DNA of 9,593 bases, taken from Pseudomonadota bacterium. Its GTDB lineage: Bacteria > Pseudomonadota > Gammaproteobacteria > Xanthomonadales > Xanthomonadaceae. The stretch's first letter is position 1; each line of letters opens with the position of its first letter. A program made the position numbers and the translations under genes. The notes under the pieces were generated by a model, which had not been told where the DNA came from, did not search any database, and saw only the letters and a program-made list of their open reading frames with translations. Positions 1 through 5,720 of this stretch are shown here, piece after piece. The stretch lies in assembly GCA_023423675.1 (NCBI GenBank), contig JAFAFD010000432.1, positions 1 to 9,593 on the forward strand, read 5' to 3'.

Positions 1-122
1 CGCTGCTGCAGTACTACGGCGTCGCCGCCACCTGCCGTGCCTCGCTGGCGTTCTACAACACGCACGCCGAGATCGAGCGCTTCATGACCGCACTGACCAA
101 GGTGCGCAAGCTGCTGGGCTGA
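1..122 (+). CDS. sufS: SufS cysteine desulfurase, C-terminal end (partial)
   Basis: Only the last 39 codons are in the window, in the frame that begins at base 3 and ends at TGA 120-122. The translation contains GVAATCRASLAFYNTHAEIE and ends KVRKLLG. This is the conserved C-terminus of the SufS/CsdA group of PLP-dependent cysteine desulfurases; the Arg in the ATCRASL stretch corresponds to a conserved active-site-region Arg. SufS takes sulphur from cysteine as a persulfide and passes it through its partner (SufE or SufU) to the SufBCD scaffold for Fe-S cluster assembly in the cytoplasm. The PLP lysine and catalytic cysteine lie upstream, outside the window. The gene ends 18 bp before the first palindromic repeat. 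Family membership is clear; that this is SufS rather than CsdA is inferred from the Rieske-ferredoxin gene nearby. Confidence 0.9.
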   Translation, partial: LLQYYGVAATCRASLAFYNTHAEIERFMTALTKVRKLLG

Positions 123-140
123 GGCCACGCAGCGGGGAAG

Positions 141-185
141 TCGGGGTCAGAACCCTTTCGCACCGCAAAAGGGCTCTGACCCCGA
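141..185. repeat. Palindromic repeat, copy 1 of 4
   Basis: This is a 45 bp inverted repeat. The 5' arm is TCGGGGTCAGAACCCTTTCGC, shown here only as the start of the arm (TCGGGGTCAGAACCC, then TTTCGC). The 3' arm is its near-perfect complement, with a 3-base loop (ACC). The same unit recurs at 818-858, 1264-1304 and 1652-1692. It follows sufS by 18 bp, so as RNA it could end or stabilise the suf message. It also supplies the TGA (147-149, read on the minus strand) that ends the RAYT reading frame. It lacks the GTAG head of SMAG elements and so looks like a different palindrome family. Confidence 0.9.
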
Positions 186-798
186 CAGCTTCCCAGCGAA
201 CCGCCGCTGCGACTGCACCGCCTTCCGTATCGATGCGAGATCCTGCGCAGGAATACCCTGCTCGATGAACTCCGCATAGCGCCTGCGCCGCTCATGCCCA
301 TCGGTGGCAATCAGCTCGAACGCCGGATGCGGCACGAGCAATGCATTCGCCCTGCCCTGCGCATTCGCGCGGTAGCTTGACCAGCGATAGTCCCCGGCAT
401 GCGCCACCATTCCCGCCCGCACCGGATTGAGCTCGATGGAGCGCTGGCAGGCCAGCAGATAGCGAACCGTATCCACCAACGTGGAATGGAAGCGCCCTTC
501 CCACAGGGTTCCCGTGCGCTGCTGCCGTTCATTCACACGTCGAACGTAGGCAAGGTTCACCGCCTGCATCATTCCTGACAAGCCACCGGGCGCATCCGGT
601 GTCACCAGCAGGTGGACGTGGTTGCCCATCAGCACATAGGCGTGGATGCGGCAGTGATGGTCGATCGCACGATCGCGAAGCAGACCCAGATACAGCGCAG
701 GATCAGTGCTGCTGAAGAAGACTGGCTGACGGTTGTTGCCACGTTGGATGACGTGCTGTGGGTAGCCGGGTGCATTCGATACGACGCGGGCGAGGCAT
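147..798 (-). pseudogene. RAYT (REP-associated tyrosine transposase), frameshifted
   Basis: The main open frame (635 down to 147) contains GNHVHLLVTPDAPGG, the HUH (His-x-His) metal-binding motif of Y1/IS200-like transposases, and later RYLLACQRSIELNPVRAGMV, the RAYT signature helix. The same frame continues upstream without a start codon as GYPQHVIQRGNNRQPVFFSS, the family N-terminus. The expected start, MPRPRRIE, is at 798 in a different frame. The two frames meet at about 771-774, where four bases stand in place of a whole codon, so the gene is frameshifted near its N-terminus. The signature helix reads CQRSIELNP where, from memory, relatives often have CYRYIELNP, so tyrosines may also be lost. 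The C-terminus runs into repeat 1 and ends in a tail encoded by the repeat. RAYTs cut and move REP palindromes. Here repeats flank both ends, but this copy is probably inactive. Confidence 0.85.
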
Positions 799-817
799 TG
801 GCGTTTCCGGAAGCGAA

Positions 818-858
818 GGGATCAGAGCCCTTTCGCGCTGCGAAAGGGATCTGACCCC
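818..858. repeat. Palindromic repeat, copy 2 of 4
   Basis: The 5' arm is GGGATCAGAGCCCTTTCGC and the 3' arm is the complement of GGGGTCAGATCCCTTTCGC, with a short loop near 837-839. It differs from copies 3 and 4 at a few arm positions. It sits 20 bp upstream of the RAYT start (798) and provides the TGA (822-824, minus strand) that ends the AraC fragment. The bases just to its left (813-820, GCGAAGGG) can also pair with the CCCTTTCGC arm, giving a competing smaller hairpin at 813-837. That may be the remains of a second repeat half. Confidence 0.88.
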
Positions 859-1259
859 GACTCCACCCCCGTGCTTTCCCCACGCTTCCATGCGCGCGGG
901 GTACAGCCCATCTGCGTGCGGAACGCCTTGCTGAAATGACTTAGGCTGGAGAACCCCACCGCCAGCGCGGTATCAGTGACGCTGTGTCCGCCGTGCAGCA
1001 TCCGGCCTGCGGCCTGCAGCCGCACTTCGCGCAGGTGGCCATGCACCGACGTCCCCACCAGCGCACGGAAACCCGCCTGCAGGCGCTTCTCACCCAGCCC
1101 GACCTCGCGCGCCAGCCGCTCCAGCGGCCACTCCTCGCCGAAGCGCGCATCCAGCAGCGCGCGCGCCTGCAGCACCCGTTGCCGCTCGCGCGCGGCAACA
1201 AGGGCCGGCTGTCCGAGGCCGAGGCGATGGCTGCATTGGCCTGAATCCGACCCCTCCGG
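822..1259 (-). pseudogene. AraC-family regulator, C-terminal DNA-binding domain only
   Basis: Read on the minus strand, residues encoded at about 1229-876 form a complete AraC/XylS double helix-turn-helix. The first half includes WPLERLAREVGLGEKRLQAG; the second includes DTALAVGFSSLSHFSKAFR followed by GCTPRAWKR, the family signature. The spacing and the LQAGFRALVG wording resemble PchR-type regulators of siderophore genes, but this assignment is weak. The effector domain of about 150-200 residues expected upstream is missing: the frame goes straight from the domain into repeat copy 3 (1264-1304) and unrelated sequence. No convincing start codon or ribosome-binding site lies near 1259. The 3' end reads into repeat copy 2 and gains the tail GSDPFRSAKGL. 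I read it as a gene remnant trapped between two palindromes; a short standalone DNA-binding protein is less likely. Confidence 0.75.
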
Positions 1260-1263
1260 TAGC

Positions 1264-1304
1264 GGGGTCAGATCCCTTTCGCACCGCGAAAGGGCTCTGA
1301 CCCC
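1264..1304. repeat. Palindromic repeat, copy 3 of 4
   Basis: This 41 bp unit has arms GGGGTCAGATCCCTTTCGC and GCGAAAGGGCTCTGACCCC around a 3-base loop. It is identical base for base to copy 4 (1652-1692). Its minus-strand TGA (1268-1270) ends the EF-Tu-like reading frame, and its left edge marks the point where the AraC fragment loses its N-terminal part. Confidence 0.92.
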
Positions 1305-1594
1305 ATCACGTGCAGAACCCGGCCGCGCGCAATCGTCTTTCCCTCCCACAGCTCGACATCCGCTCCCACACTGGCCACGGCAAGCGCCTCCTCCGGGCAG
1401 AGAAACGCAACGGGAAGTTCGTAGCTCTCCCCAAGCACGGCTCGTCCTTCCTGCAACAGCAGGCGGCATTCAAATGCACGGCCCGCCACGGACAGCGGAC
1501 AGGCGTATACCTGCCCCACGATGTCACCCCGCCTCCCACCCTCGGCGCTCGACAGGAAGCGAACAGAGACAACAGCGTCGAATCGCATGGTCAT
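1268..1594 (-). CDS. Small EF-Tu domain-3-like protein
   Basis: The protein is about 108 aa if it starts at ATG 1594; ATG 1588, two codons on, is also possible. The complementary strand has GGAGG 11 bp before the first ATG and GAGG 8 bp before the second. The N-terminus, MRFDAVVSVRFLSSAEGGRR, matches the start of EF-Tu domain 3 (an F-x-A-x-V strand followed by EEGGRH in EF-Tu). The C-terminal ELWEGKTIARGRVL matches its last strands (IREGGRTVGAGVV in EF-Tu). The GTPase domain is absent. Standalone domain-3-like proteins occur in bacteria, and I know of no proven function. The genuine protein probably ends near RVLHV; the last 12 residues (MGSEPFRGAKGI) come from repeat copy 3. It faces away from the flanking suf-linked genes, and its third positions look less G/C-rich than theirs. 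The fold call rests on motif resemblance only. Confidence 0.55.
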   Translation of the reverse strand: MTMRFDAVVSVRFLSSAEGGRRGDIVGQVYACPLSVAGRAFECRLLLQEGRAVLGESYELPVAFLCPEEALAVASVGADVELWEGKTIARGRVLHVMGSEPFRGAKGI

Positions 1595-1651
1595 GCCCTC
1601 AAGATCCTCCCTGGATCCAGGTTCCCATAGTGCCGTCACTTTCGCAGGGAT

Positions 1652-1692
1652 GGGGTCAGATCCCTTTCGCACCGCGAAAGGGCTCTGACCCC
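1652..1692. repeat. Palindromic repeat, copy 4 of 4
   Basis: It is identical to copy 3 (41 bp, 19-base arms, 3-base loop). It lies upstream of the EF-Tu-like gene and ends 8 bp before the probable -35 element of the GNAT promoter. It therefore forms the right edge of the mosaic block inserted between sufS and the GNAT gene. As RNA it would form a strong hairpin in any transcript reading through from sufS. Confidence 0.92.
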
Positions 1693-1700
1693 GCACCATT

Positions 1701-1728
1701 TTGCGGGCGCCCCCGCCCCACCTAGAAT
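1701..1728 (+). promoter_or_regulatory. Probable leaderless promoter of the GNAT-Rieske pair
   Basis: A -10 element TAGAAT at 1723-1728 is preceded, after a 16-base gap, by TTGCGG (1701-1706) as a possible -35. The ATG of the GNAT gene is at 1735, only six bases after the -10, so transcription would begin at or next to the start codon. There is no Shine-Dalgarno sequence. A TANAAT box directly before ATG is a known arrangement for leaderless genes in high-GC bacteria. It would let this pair be expressed independently of sufS. Confidence 0.6.
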
Positions 1729-1734
1729 GGCGGC

Positions 1735-2274
1735 ATGAGCACCCTGACTTTCCGTGCCGCCACGTCGGCCGACATCCCCGCCCTGATCACCCTGGTCACC
1801 TCGGCCTACCGTGGCGACGCCAGCCGCGCCGGCTGGACCACCGAGGCCGACCTGCTGGACGGCGCCCGCATCGATGCCGAGGGCATCCAGGGCGACCTCG
1901 ACCGCCCGCGCTCGACCATCCTGCTGGCTGAACGCGAGGGCCGCCTTGTGGCCTGCGCCCATATCGCCGATGTCGACGGCAAGGGCTATTTCGGCATGTT
2001 CTCGGTCGACCCGGCCCAGCAGGGCGGTGGCGTCGGCAAGCAGCTGATGGATGCGGCCGAAGCCCATGCCGCGCGCGAGTGGAACGTGCCGGTCATGCAG
2101 ATGACGGTGATCGACGTGCGCGACGAACTGATCGCCTTCTACGAGCGCCGCGGCTACCAGCGCACCGGCATCAAGAAGCCGTTCCCCTATGGCGACGAGC
2201 GCTTCGGCATTCCCAAGCGCGACGACCTGCGCTTTGAAATCCTGGAAAAGCCGCTGGCCGGGGCTTCGGCATGA
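1735..2274 (+). CDS. GNAT-family N-acetyltransferase
   Basis: This 179-aa protein has the single-domain GNAT layout. The N-terminal LTFRAATSADIPALITLV is the usual R-x-A-x-x-x-D opening. A central strand, FGMFSVDP, leads into motif A, QQGGGVGKQLMD (about residues 95-106), which fits the Q/R-x-x-G-x-G/A acetyl-CoA pyrophosphate-binding loop. The late segment ELIAFYERRGYQRTG (about 130-144) is the common motif B ending. It would transfer acetyl from acetyl-CoA to an amine in the cytoplasm; the substrate cannot be read from the sequence. The stop overlaps the Rieske gene by ATGA (2271-2274), so the two are translationally coupled. The start fits the leaderless promoter, and the next in-frame alternatives would cut into the domain. 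Position after sufS suggests a link to the suf locus, but this is inference. Confidence 0.9.
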   Translation: MSTLTFRAATSADIPALITLVTSAYRGDASRAGWTTEADLLDGARIDAEGIQGDLDRPRSTILLAEREGRLVACAHIADVDGKGYFGMFSVDPAQQGGGVGKQLMDAAEAHAAREWNVPVMQMTVIDVRDELIAFYERRGYQRTGIKKPFPYGDERFGIPKRDDLRFEILEKPLAGASA

Positions 2275-2603
2275 GCGACACCTGGACCTTCGTCTGCGCC
2301 GGCGCCGAGCTATTGCCGGGCGAAATGAAGAGCGTGTTCGATGAAGTGACCGGCACGCCGATCGTGGTGTTCAACCTCGATGGCGAGCTGTATGCGCTGG
2401 AAGACCAGTGCACGCACGAGGAGTTCGAGCTGTCCTCGGGCGAGTTCAACACCGACGAAGGCAGCATCGAGTGCGTGCTGCACGGCGCGCGCTTCGACGT
2501 GCGTGATGGCCGCGCCCTGTGCGCCCCGGCCTATACCGCGGTGCCCAAGTTCCCGACCAAGCGCGAACACGACGCCATCTGGACCCGCGACGACCGCGTG
2601 TGA
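2271..2603 (+). CDS. Rieske-type [2Fe-2S] ferredoxin
   Basis: This 110-aa protein is a complete small Rieske ferredoxin of the kind annotated as a non-haem iron oxygenase ferredoxin subunit. The two cluster motifs are present: C47-T-H49 (QCTHEEF) and C68-V-L-H71 (CVLHGARFD). Two Cys and two His ligate the [2Fe-2S] cluster. The order of strands, with PIVVFNLDGELYAL before the first motif and a proline-rich YTAVPKFPTK after the second, is typical. It should act as a soluble cytoplasmic electron carrier. No oxygenase alpha subunit or reductase is nearby, so a dioxygenase role is not supported. Small Rieske proteins are often found beside suf genes, which fits sufS upstream. Its ATG lies in the ATGA overlap with the GNAT gene, implying coupled translation. 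Confidence 0.93.
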   Translation: MSDTWTFVCAGAELLPGEMKSVFDEVTGTPIVVFNLDGELYALEDQCTHEEFELSSGEFNTDEGSIECVLHGARFDVRDGRALCAPAYTAVPKFPTKREHDAIWTRDDRV

Positions 2604-2608
2604 TCCGA

Positions 2609-2630
2609 GCGGGGGCGCCCATGCCCCCGC
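2609..2630 (+). terminator. Hairpin after the Rieske gene
   Basis: A perfect 8-bp stem (GCGGGGGC with GCCCCCGC) and a 6-base loop start six bases after the stop codon. No run of T follows, so it is not a textbook intrinsic terminator. It may act with Rho or protect the 3' end of the message. Confidence 0.5.
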
Positions 2631-2657
2631 CGTCGCGCCCCCCCTCTGCCGACCGTC

Positions 2658-2680
2658 ATCCACCCATGGGGTGGATCTAC
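2658..2680 (-). repeat. SMAG (GTAG-type REP) palindrome
   Basis: The sequence ATCCACCC-ATG-GGGTGGAT followed by CTAC is a GTAG-headed short palindrome read on the minus strand. This is the form described as SMAG in Stenotrophomonas maltophilia. It lies between the Rieske gene and the Fur-controlled receptor unit. A sister copy with nearly the same stem is at 9557-9579. Confidence 0.85.
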
Positions 2681-2756
2681 TACAGATTGGCCACCCGCGC
2701 CCTCTGCGCGCCCTCCCAGCGCCCCTGCGCGCCGCTTACGCACCCCTGCCAAACGC

Positions 2757-2775
2757 GCAGATGCGAATCATTATC
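2757..2775 (+). promoter_or_regulatory. Fur box upstream of the PiuA unit
   Basis: The 19 bases match the classic Fur box (GATAATGATAATCATTATC) at 14 positions, with the right half AATCATTATC intact. It lies about 50 bp before the first gene of the iron-uptake unit, as expected for repression by Fe-Fur. I could not place convincing -35 and -10 elements beside it. Confidence 0.7.
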
Positions 2776-2799
2776 GTTGATGTTATCCTTCGCCCCGAC

Positions 2800-2820
2800 T
2801 TCGTAACGGTTTGTAACGAA
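2800..2820. promoter_or_regulatory. Dyad/direct-repeat motif just before the small ORF
   Basis: TTCGTAAC and GTAACGAA form an imperfect inverted repeat (7 of 8 pairs) around GGTTT. The same bases also give a direct repeat, GTAACG, spaced exactly 10 bp. It ends 7 bp before the ATG at 2828 and is A/T-richer than its surroundings. It could be an operator or part of the core promoter. No regulator can be assigned. Confidence 0.35.
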
Positions 2821-2827
2821 CCGCACC

Positions 2828-3229
2828 ATGGCTTCGCCTGCGGCCACCGCCACGCTGTGCCAGCTCGCCCGCCAGGGGTGGCCACTGCTCGTGGCCGCGC
2901 TGCTGACGCTGTGGCTGGGGTGGTCGGCGCTGAATGAGGGGCGCGATGTCCTTACGGATGTCACCCTGCAGCCAGCTGCGGCGGCGCTGGATGCCCACGC
3001 CAGCGAGCCGCCAGGTGAATCACCGCCACGCGAGCCTGTCGCCCCGCGCATCGAGTCCGGGGCAGAAGGTGGCCACGGCGATGGCACGCCCCTGCTGCAT
3101 CGCCTGTGCCTTCTCGTTCCAGCGTCGGGCCCGCAGACCCTGCGCGTGCCTGTGCGCAACGTGGCGCCGGTGCGCCTTGCGGCACGCCGTCAGCCCCCCT
3201 CGCATGCACCACCCGCACTGCTGAGCTGA
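2828..3229 (+). CDS. Small single-span membrane protein of unknown function
   Basis: The 133-aa reading frame begins 52 bp after the Fur box and runs to TGA 115 bp before the receptor gene. One hydrophobic segment, about residues 18-35 (WPLLVAALLTLWLGWSAL), predicts a single inner-membrane span or uncleaved signal. A Pro/Ala/Glu-rich low-complexity middle follows. The C-terminus contains AARRQPPSHAPPALLS. The ending resembles the Arg-Ala-Pro-Pro tails of small proteins found beside TonB-dependent receptors, such as DUF2946, but I do not see that family's other features. No good Shine-Dalgarno precedes the ATG. Position suggests co-expression with the PiuA-like receptor under iron limitation. 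Codon third positions are G/C-rich, which supports coding but does not prove it. A second 133-aa protein occupies the same place before the next receptor (6576-6977). Confidence 0.55.
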   Translation: MASPAATATLCQLARQGWPLLVAALLTLWLGWSALNEGRDVLTDVTLQPAAAALDAHASEPPGESPPREPVAPRIESGAEGGHGDGTPLLHRLCLLVPASGPQTLRVPVRNVAPVRLAARRQPPSHAPPALLS

Positions 3230-3291
3230 GCCGCCCGCCGGCCCATCCGTCGCACCCGCGCGTCCGCGCCAACCATCCCCACGCCTTCTGT

Positions 3292-3315
3292 CCCGTCGAC
3301 CACCGTGCCGACGGG
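3292..3315 (+). other. Hairpin before piuA
   Basis: CCCGTCG (3292-3298) pairs perfectly with CGACGGG (3309-3315) around a 10-base loop, ending 29 bp before the receptor start. With no T-run it is more likely a processing or translational element than a terminator. The rest of the 115-bp gap shows nothing else recognisable. Confidence 0.35.
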
Positions 3316-3344
3316 CTCTTCCCGCATCCGGCAAAGCCCATCCC

Positions 3345-5669
3345 ATGACCTCGATCAAGAGCCGCAAGCACGCCTCCCCGCTTCGTTCCCTGCCCCTGGC
3401 CACCGCCAGCCTGGCCGCCGGCCTCGGCCTGGCCGCGCTGCCAACCATGGCCATGGCAGACGCCACCGACAACGCCCGCACGCTGGACAAGATCGACGTG
3501 CATGCCACGCGCGGCTACAAGGCCGACAAGGTCGCCTCGCCAAAGTTCACCCAGCGCCTGCAGGACACGCCGCAGACGATCCAGGTCATCACCAGCGACC
3601 TGTTCAACCAGCAGGGCGCCACCACCCTCACCGAAGCGCTGCGCAACAGCCCGGGCGTCGGCACCTTCTATGCAGGTGAGAACGGCAACACCACCACCGG
3701 CGATGCGCTGTTCATGCGCGGCTTCGACACGTCCAACAGCCTGTTCGTGGACGGTGTGCGCGACCTGGGCTCGATCGCGCGCGATGTCTTCAACATCGAG
3801 CAGGTGGAAGTGACCAAGGGCCCGGCAGGTACCGACAACGGCCGCTCGGCACCGACCGGTGCCATCAACCTGGTCAGCAAGCAGGCCAACCTGCAGGACG
3901 CGACCTCGGCCAGCGTTTCGCTGGGCAGCGACCAGCAACGCCGTACCACCGCCGACTGGAACCAGTCGCTGGGTCCCACCAGCGCACTGCGTATCAACGG
4001 CATGTGGCAGGACAGCGACCAGCCCGGCCGCGACCACGTGCAGAACAAGCGCTGGGGCATCGCACCGTCGCTGGCCTTCGGCCTGGGCACCGAGACCCGT
4101 TATTACCTCAACCTGCTCTATGTGAAGCAGGACAACGTGCCCGATGGCGGCGTGCCGACCCTGGGCCTGCCGGGCTGGACGCCGCAGCCGACGCTGGAAG
4201 CGCTGGCCGGCCATCCGGTGGATCCGGAAAACTTCTACGGCACCCGTGCAGACCACGACGACGTGACCGCGAAGATGGCCACGTTCCGCTTCGAGCATGA
4301 CTTCAACGACAGCGTGCGCCTGACCAACACCGCCCGCTGGGGCCGCACCGAACAGGACTACCTGCTCACCGCCTTCATGGGCACCGGCGTGCGCGGCGCC
4401 AACGGCCGTCCGACCGGCAACATCACCTATACCAACGCAGCAGATCTTTCGACCTACGCGATCGCGCGCAGCCTGCCGACCTTCAAGGACCAGCGCAACA
4501 CCATCCTGACCGACCAGGTGAACCTGCGCGCCGACTTCAACACCGGCGCGGTGGGCCACGCCCTGAGTGCCGGCCTGGAATTCACCCGCGAAGAACTGGA
4601 CAGCCAGGGCCAGGCCGCCACCGGTGGCAGCAGCTGGCCTGCGGCGAACCTGTACGACCCCGACTGGAACGTGGCTGGCCTGACCTGGGCGCACAACGGT
4701 GCCGACGCGCACGGCAAGACCACCACGTCCTCGGCCTACGTGTTCGATACGTTGTCGTTTGGCGAGAGCTTCCTGCTGACCGCAGGCGTGCGTGCCGATC
4801 ATTACAAGACCGAGTATGCCAGCGCCTCGGTGTGTGGCGGCCGTGGCGGCCCGGTGTGTGGCAGCAACCCGACCGGCACCGTGCTGCGCAATCCCACGCT
4901 GGAAGCCTCCGATACGCTGCTGAACTGGAAGCTGGGTGCCCTGTACAAGGTCGGCAACACCGTCAGCGTCTACGCCAATTACGCAATTTCGCAGCAGCCT
5001 CCGGGCGGTGCCAACTTCCAGCTGAGCAGCTCGGCCAGCAGCGCCGACAACCCCAAGCTGGACCCGCAGAAGGCCAAGACATTCGAAGTGGGCAGCAAGT
5101 GGGGCTTCCTCGATGATGCGCTGGCGTTGAACCTAGCCCTGTTCCAGACCGATGTCGACAACGAGATCAACACCACCGTGCTCGACGACGCCGGCAACCC
5201 GACGCAGACCGGCAGCAAGCGGGTCAAGGGCGTGGAGCTCTCCGCGGTCGGCCGCCTGACCGACAACTGGTCGATCACCGCCGGCTACAGCCACCTGGAT
5301 ACCGAGGTGAAGGAAGGCGCCAAGGTCGCCGCGGACGGCACCACCAATCTCACCTACACGCCGGCCGACACCTTCACCGGCTGGACCAGCTACACCCTGC
5401 CGTTCGGCCTGACCCTCGGCGGTGGCGTGCGCTACGCCGGTGGCATGCACCGCGGTACCGACGGTGCCGTCGGCACTCCGGCGTTCACCAAATCTTATGT
5501 GGTCTATGACGCGGTGGTGTCCTGGGCGATCAACGACAACGTGTCGCTGCGCTTGAACGGCTACAACCTGTTCGACAAGCAGTACGTGGCCAGCATCAAC
5601 AAGAGCGGCTACCGTTACACCCCGGGTGCCCCGCGCAACTTCCTGCTCAGCGCGGACGTCCGTTTCTGA
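3345..5669 (+). CDS. piuA: Fiu/PiuA-type TonB-dependent catecholate siderophore receptor
   Basis: This is a complete 774-aa outer-membrane receptor. Residues 1-38 are a signal peptide ending AMA before DA. A TonB-box-like LDKIDVHA follows at 47-54. The plug domain runs from about 70 to 185 and carries stretches nearly word for word as in E. coli Fiu: DTPQTIQVITSDLFNQQG, GDALFMRGFDTSNS, VEVTKGPAGTDNGRSAPTGA. The rest is the 22-strand barrel, ending in the aromatic residue (ADVRF) needed for outer-membrane assembly. Cys497 and Cys505 may form a disulfide in an outside loop. Fiu and PiuA import ferric catecholates (dihydroxybenzoyl-serine and similar) with TonB-ExbBD energy, and admit catechol-bearing beta-lactams. 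It is followed at 52 bp by piuC, its usual partner. The Fur box at 2757 implies induction by iron starvation. The start has no strong Shine-Dalgarno but gives the only sensible signal peptide. Confidence 0.95.
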   Translation: MTSIKSRKHASPLRSLPLATASLAAGLGLAALPTMAMADATDNARTLDKIDVHATRGYKADKVASPKFTQRLQDTPQTIQVITSDLFNQQGATTLTEALRNSPGVGTFYAGENGNTTTGDALFMRGFDTSNSLFVDGVRDLGSIARDVFNIEQVEVTKGPAGTDNGRSAPTGAINLVSKQANLQDATSASVSLGSDQQRRTTADWNQSLGPTSALRINGMWQDSDQPGRDHVQNKRWGIAPSLAFGLGTETRYYLNLLYVKQDNVPDGGVPTLGLPGWTPQPTLEALAGHPVDPENFYGTRADHDDVTAKMATFRFEHDFNDSVRLTNTARWGRTEQDYLLTAFMGTGVRGANGRPTGNITYTNAADLSTYAIARSLPTFKDQRNTILTDQVNLRADFNTGAVGHALSAGLEFTREELDSQGQAATGGSSWPAANLYDPDWNVAGLTWAHNGADAHGKTTTSSAYVFDTLSFGESFLLTAGVRADHYKTEYASASVCGGRGGPVCGSNPTGTVLRNPTLEASDTLLNWKLGALYKVGNTVSVYANYAISQQPPGGANFQLSSSASSADNPKLDPQKAKTFEVGSKWGFLDDALALNLALFQTDVDNEINTTVLDDAGNPTQTGSKRVKGVELSAVGRLTDNWSITAGYSHLDTEVKEGAKVAADGTTNLTYTPADTFTGWTSYTLPFGLTLGGGVRYAGGMHRGTDGAVGTPAFTKSYVVYDAVVSWAINDNVSLRLNGYNLFDKQYVASINKSGYRYTPGAPRNFLLSADVRF

Positions 5670-5676
5670 TGGCCAA

Positions 5677-5703
5677 GCGCGGGAGAGCCGGACTCTCCCG
5701 CGC
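5677..5703 (+). other. Intercistronic hairpin between piuA and piuC
   Basis: A perfect 11-bp stem (GCGCGGGAGAG with CTCTCCCGCGC) around CCGGA lies in the 51-bp gap. No T-run follows, and a Shine-Dalgarno (GAGGAA, 5710-5715) sits five bases before the piuC ATG. It would protect the 3' end of the piuA message or cause partial termination, giving less piuC than piuA. Confidence 0.65.
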
Positions 5704-5720
5704 ATCAACGAGGAACCCGC

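Noticed and set aside
612..854. Plus-strand 80-codon frame opposite the RAYT
   Set aside because: It lies entirely against RAYT coding sequence and ends in the repeat tail only because the repeat is palindromic.
141..1692. CRISPR array
   Set aside because: The four repeats are perfect hairpins spaced by about 350-630 bp of coding sequence, not by uniform short spacers, and no cas gene is present.
141..1692. Integron gene-cassette array
   Set aside because: The palindromes lack the RYYYAAC/GTTRRRY cores of attC sites and no integrase is in view; only the layout is similar.
2704..2733. Direct repeat CTGCGCGCC, 21 bp apart, upstream of the Fur box and again at 7013-7021
   Set aside because: Short and G/C-only in a G/C-rich genome; expected by chance often enough that a regulatory role is not supported.
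2961..4802. Long minus-strand open frame (about 613 codons) opposite the PiuA-type gene
   Set aside because: It is the complement of a well-identified receptor; long antisense frames are common in high-GC genes, and its translation is rich in Gly/Ala/Val/Arg without recognisable domains.
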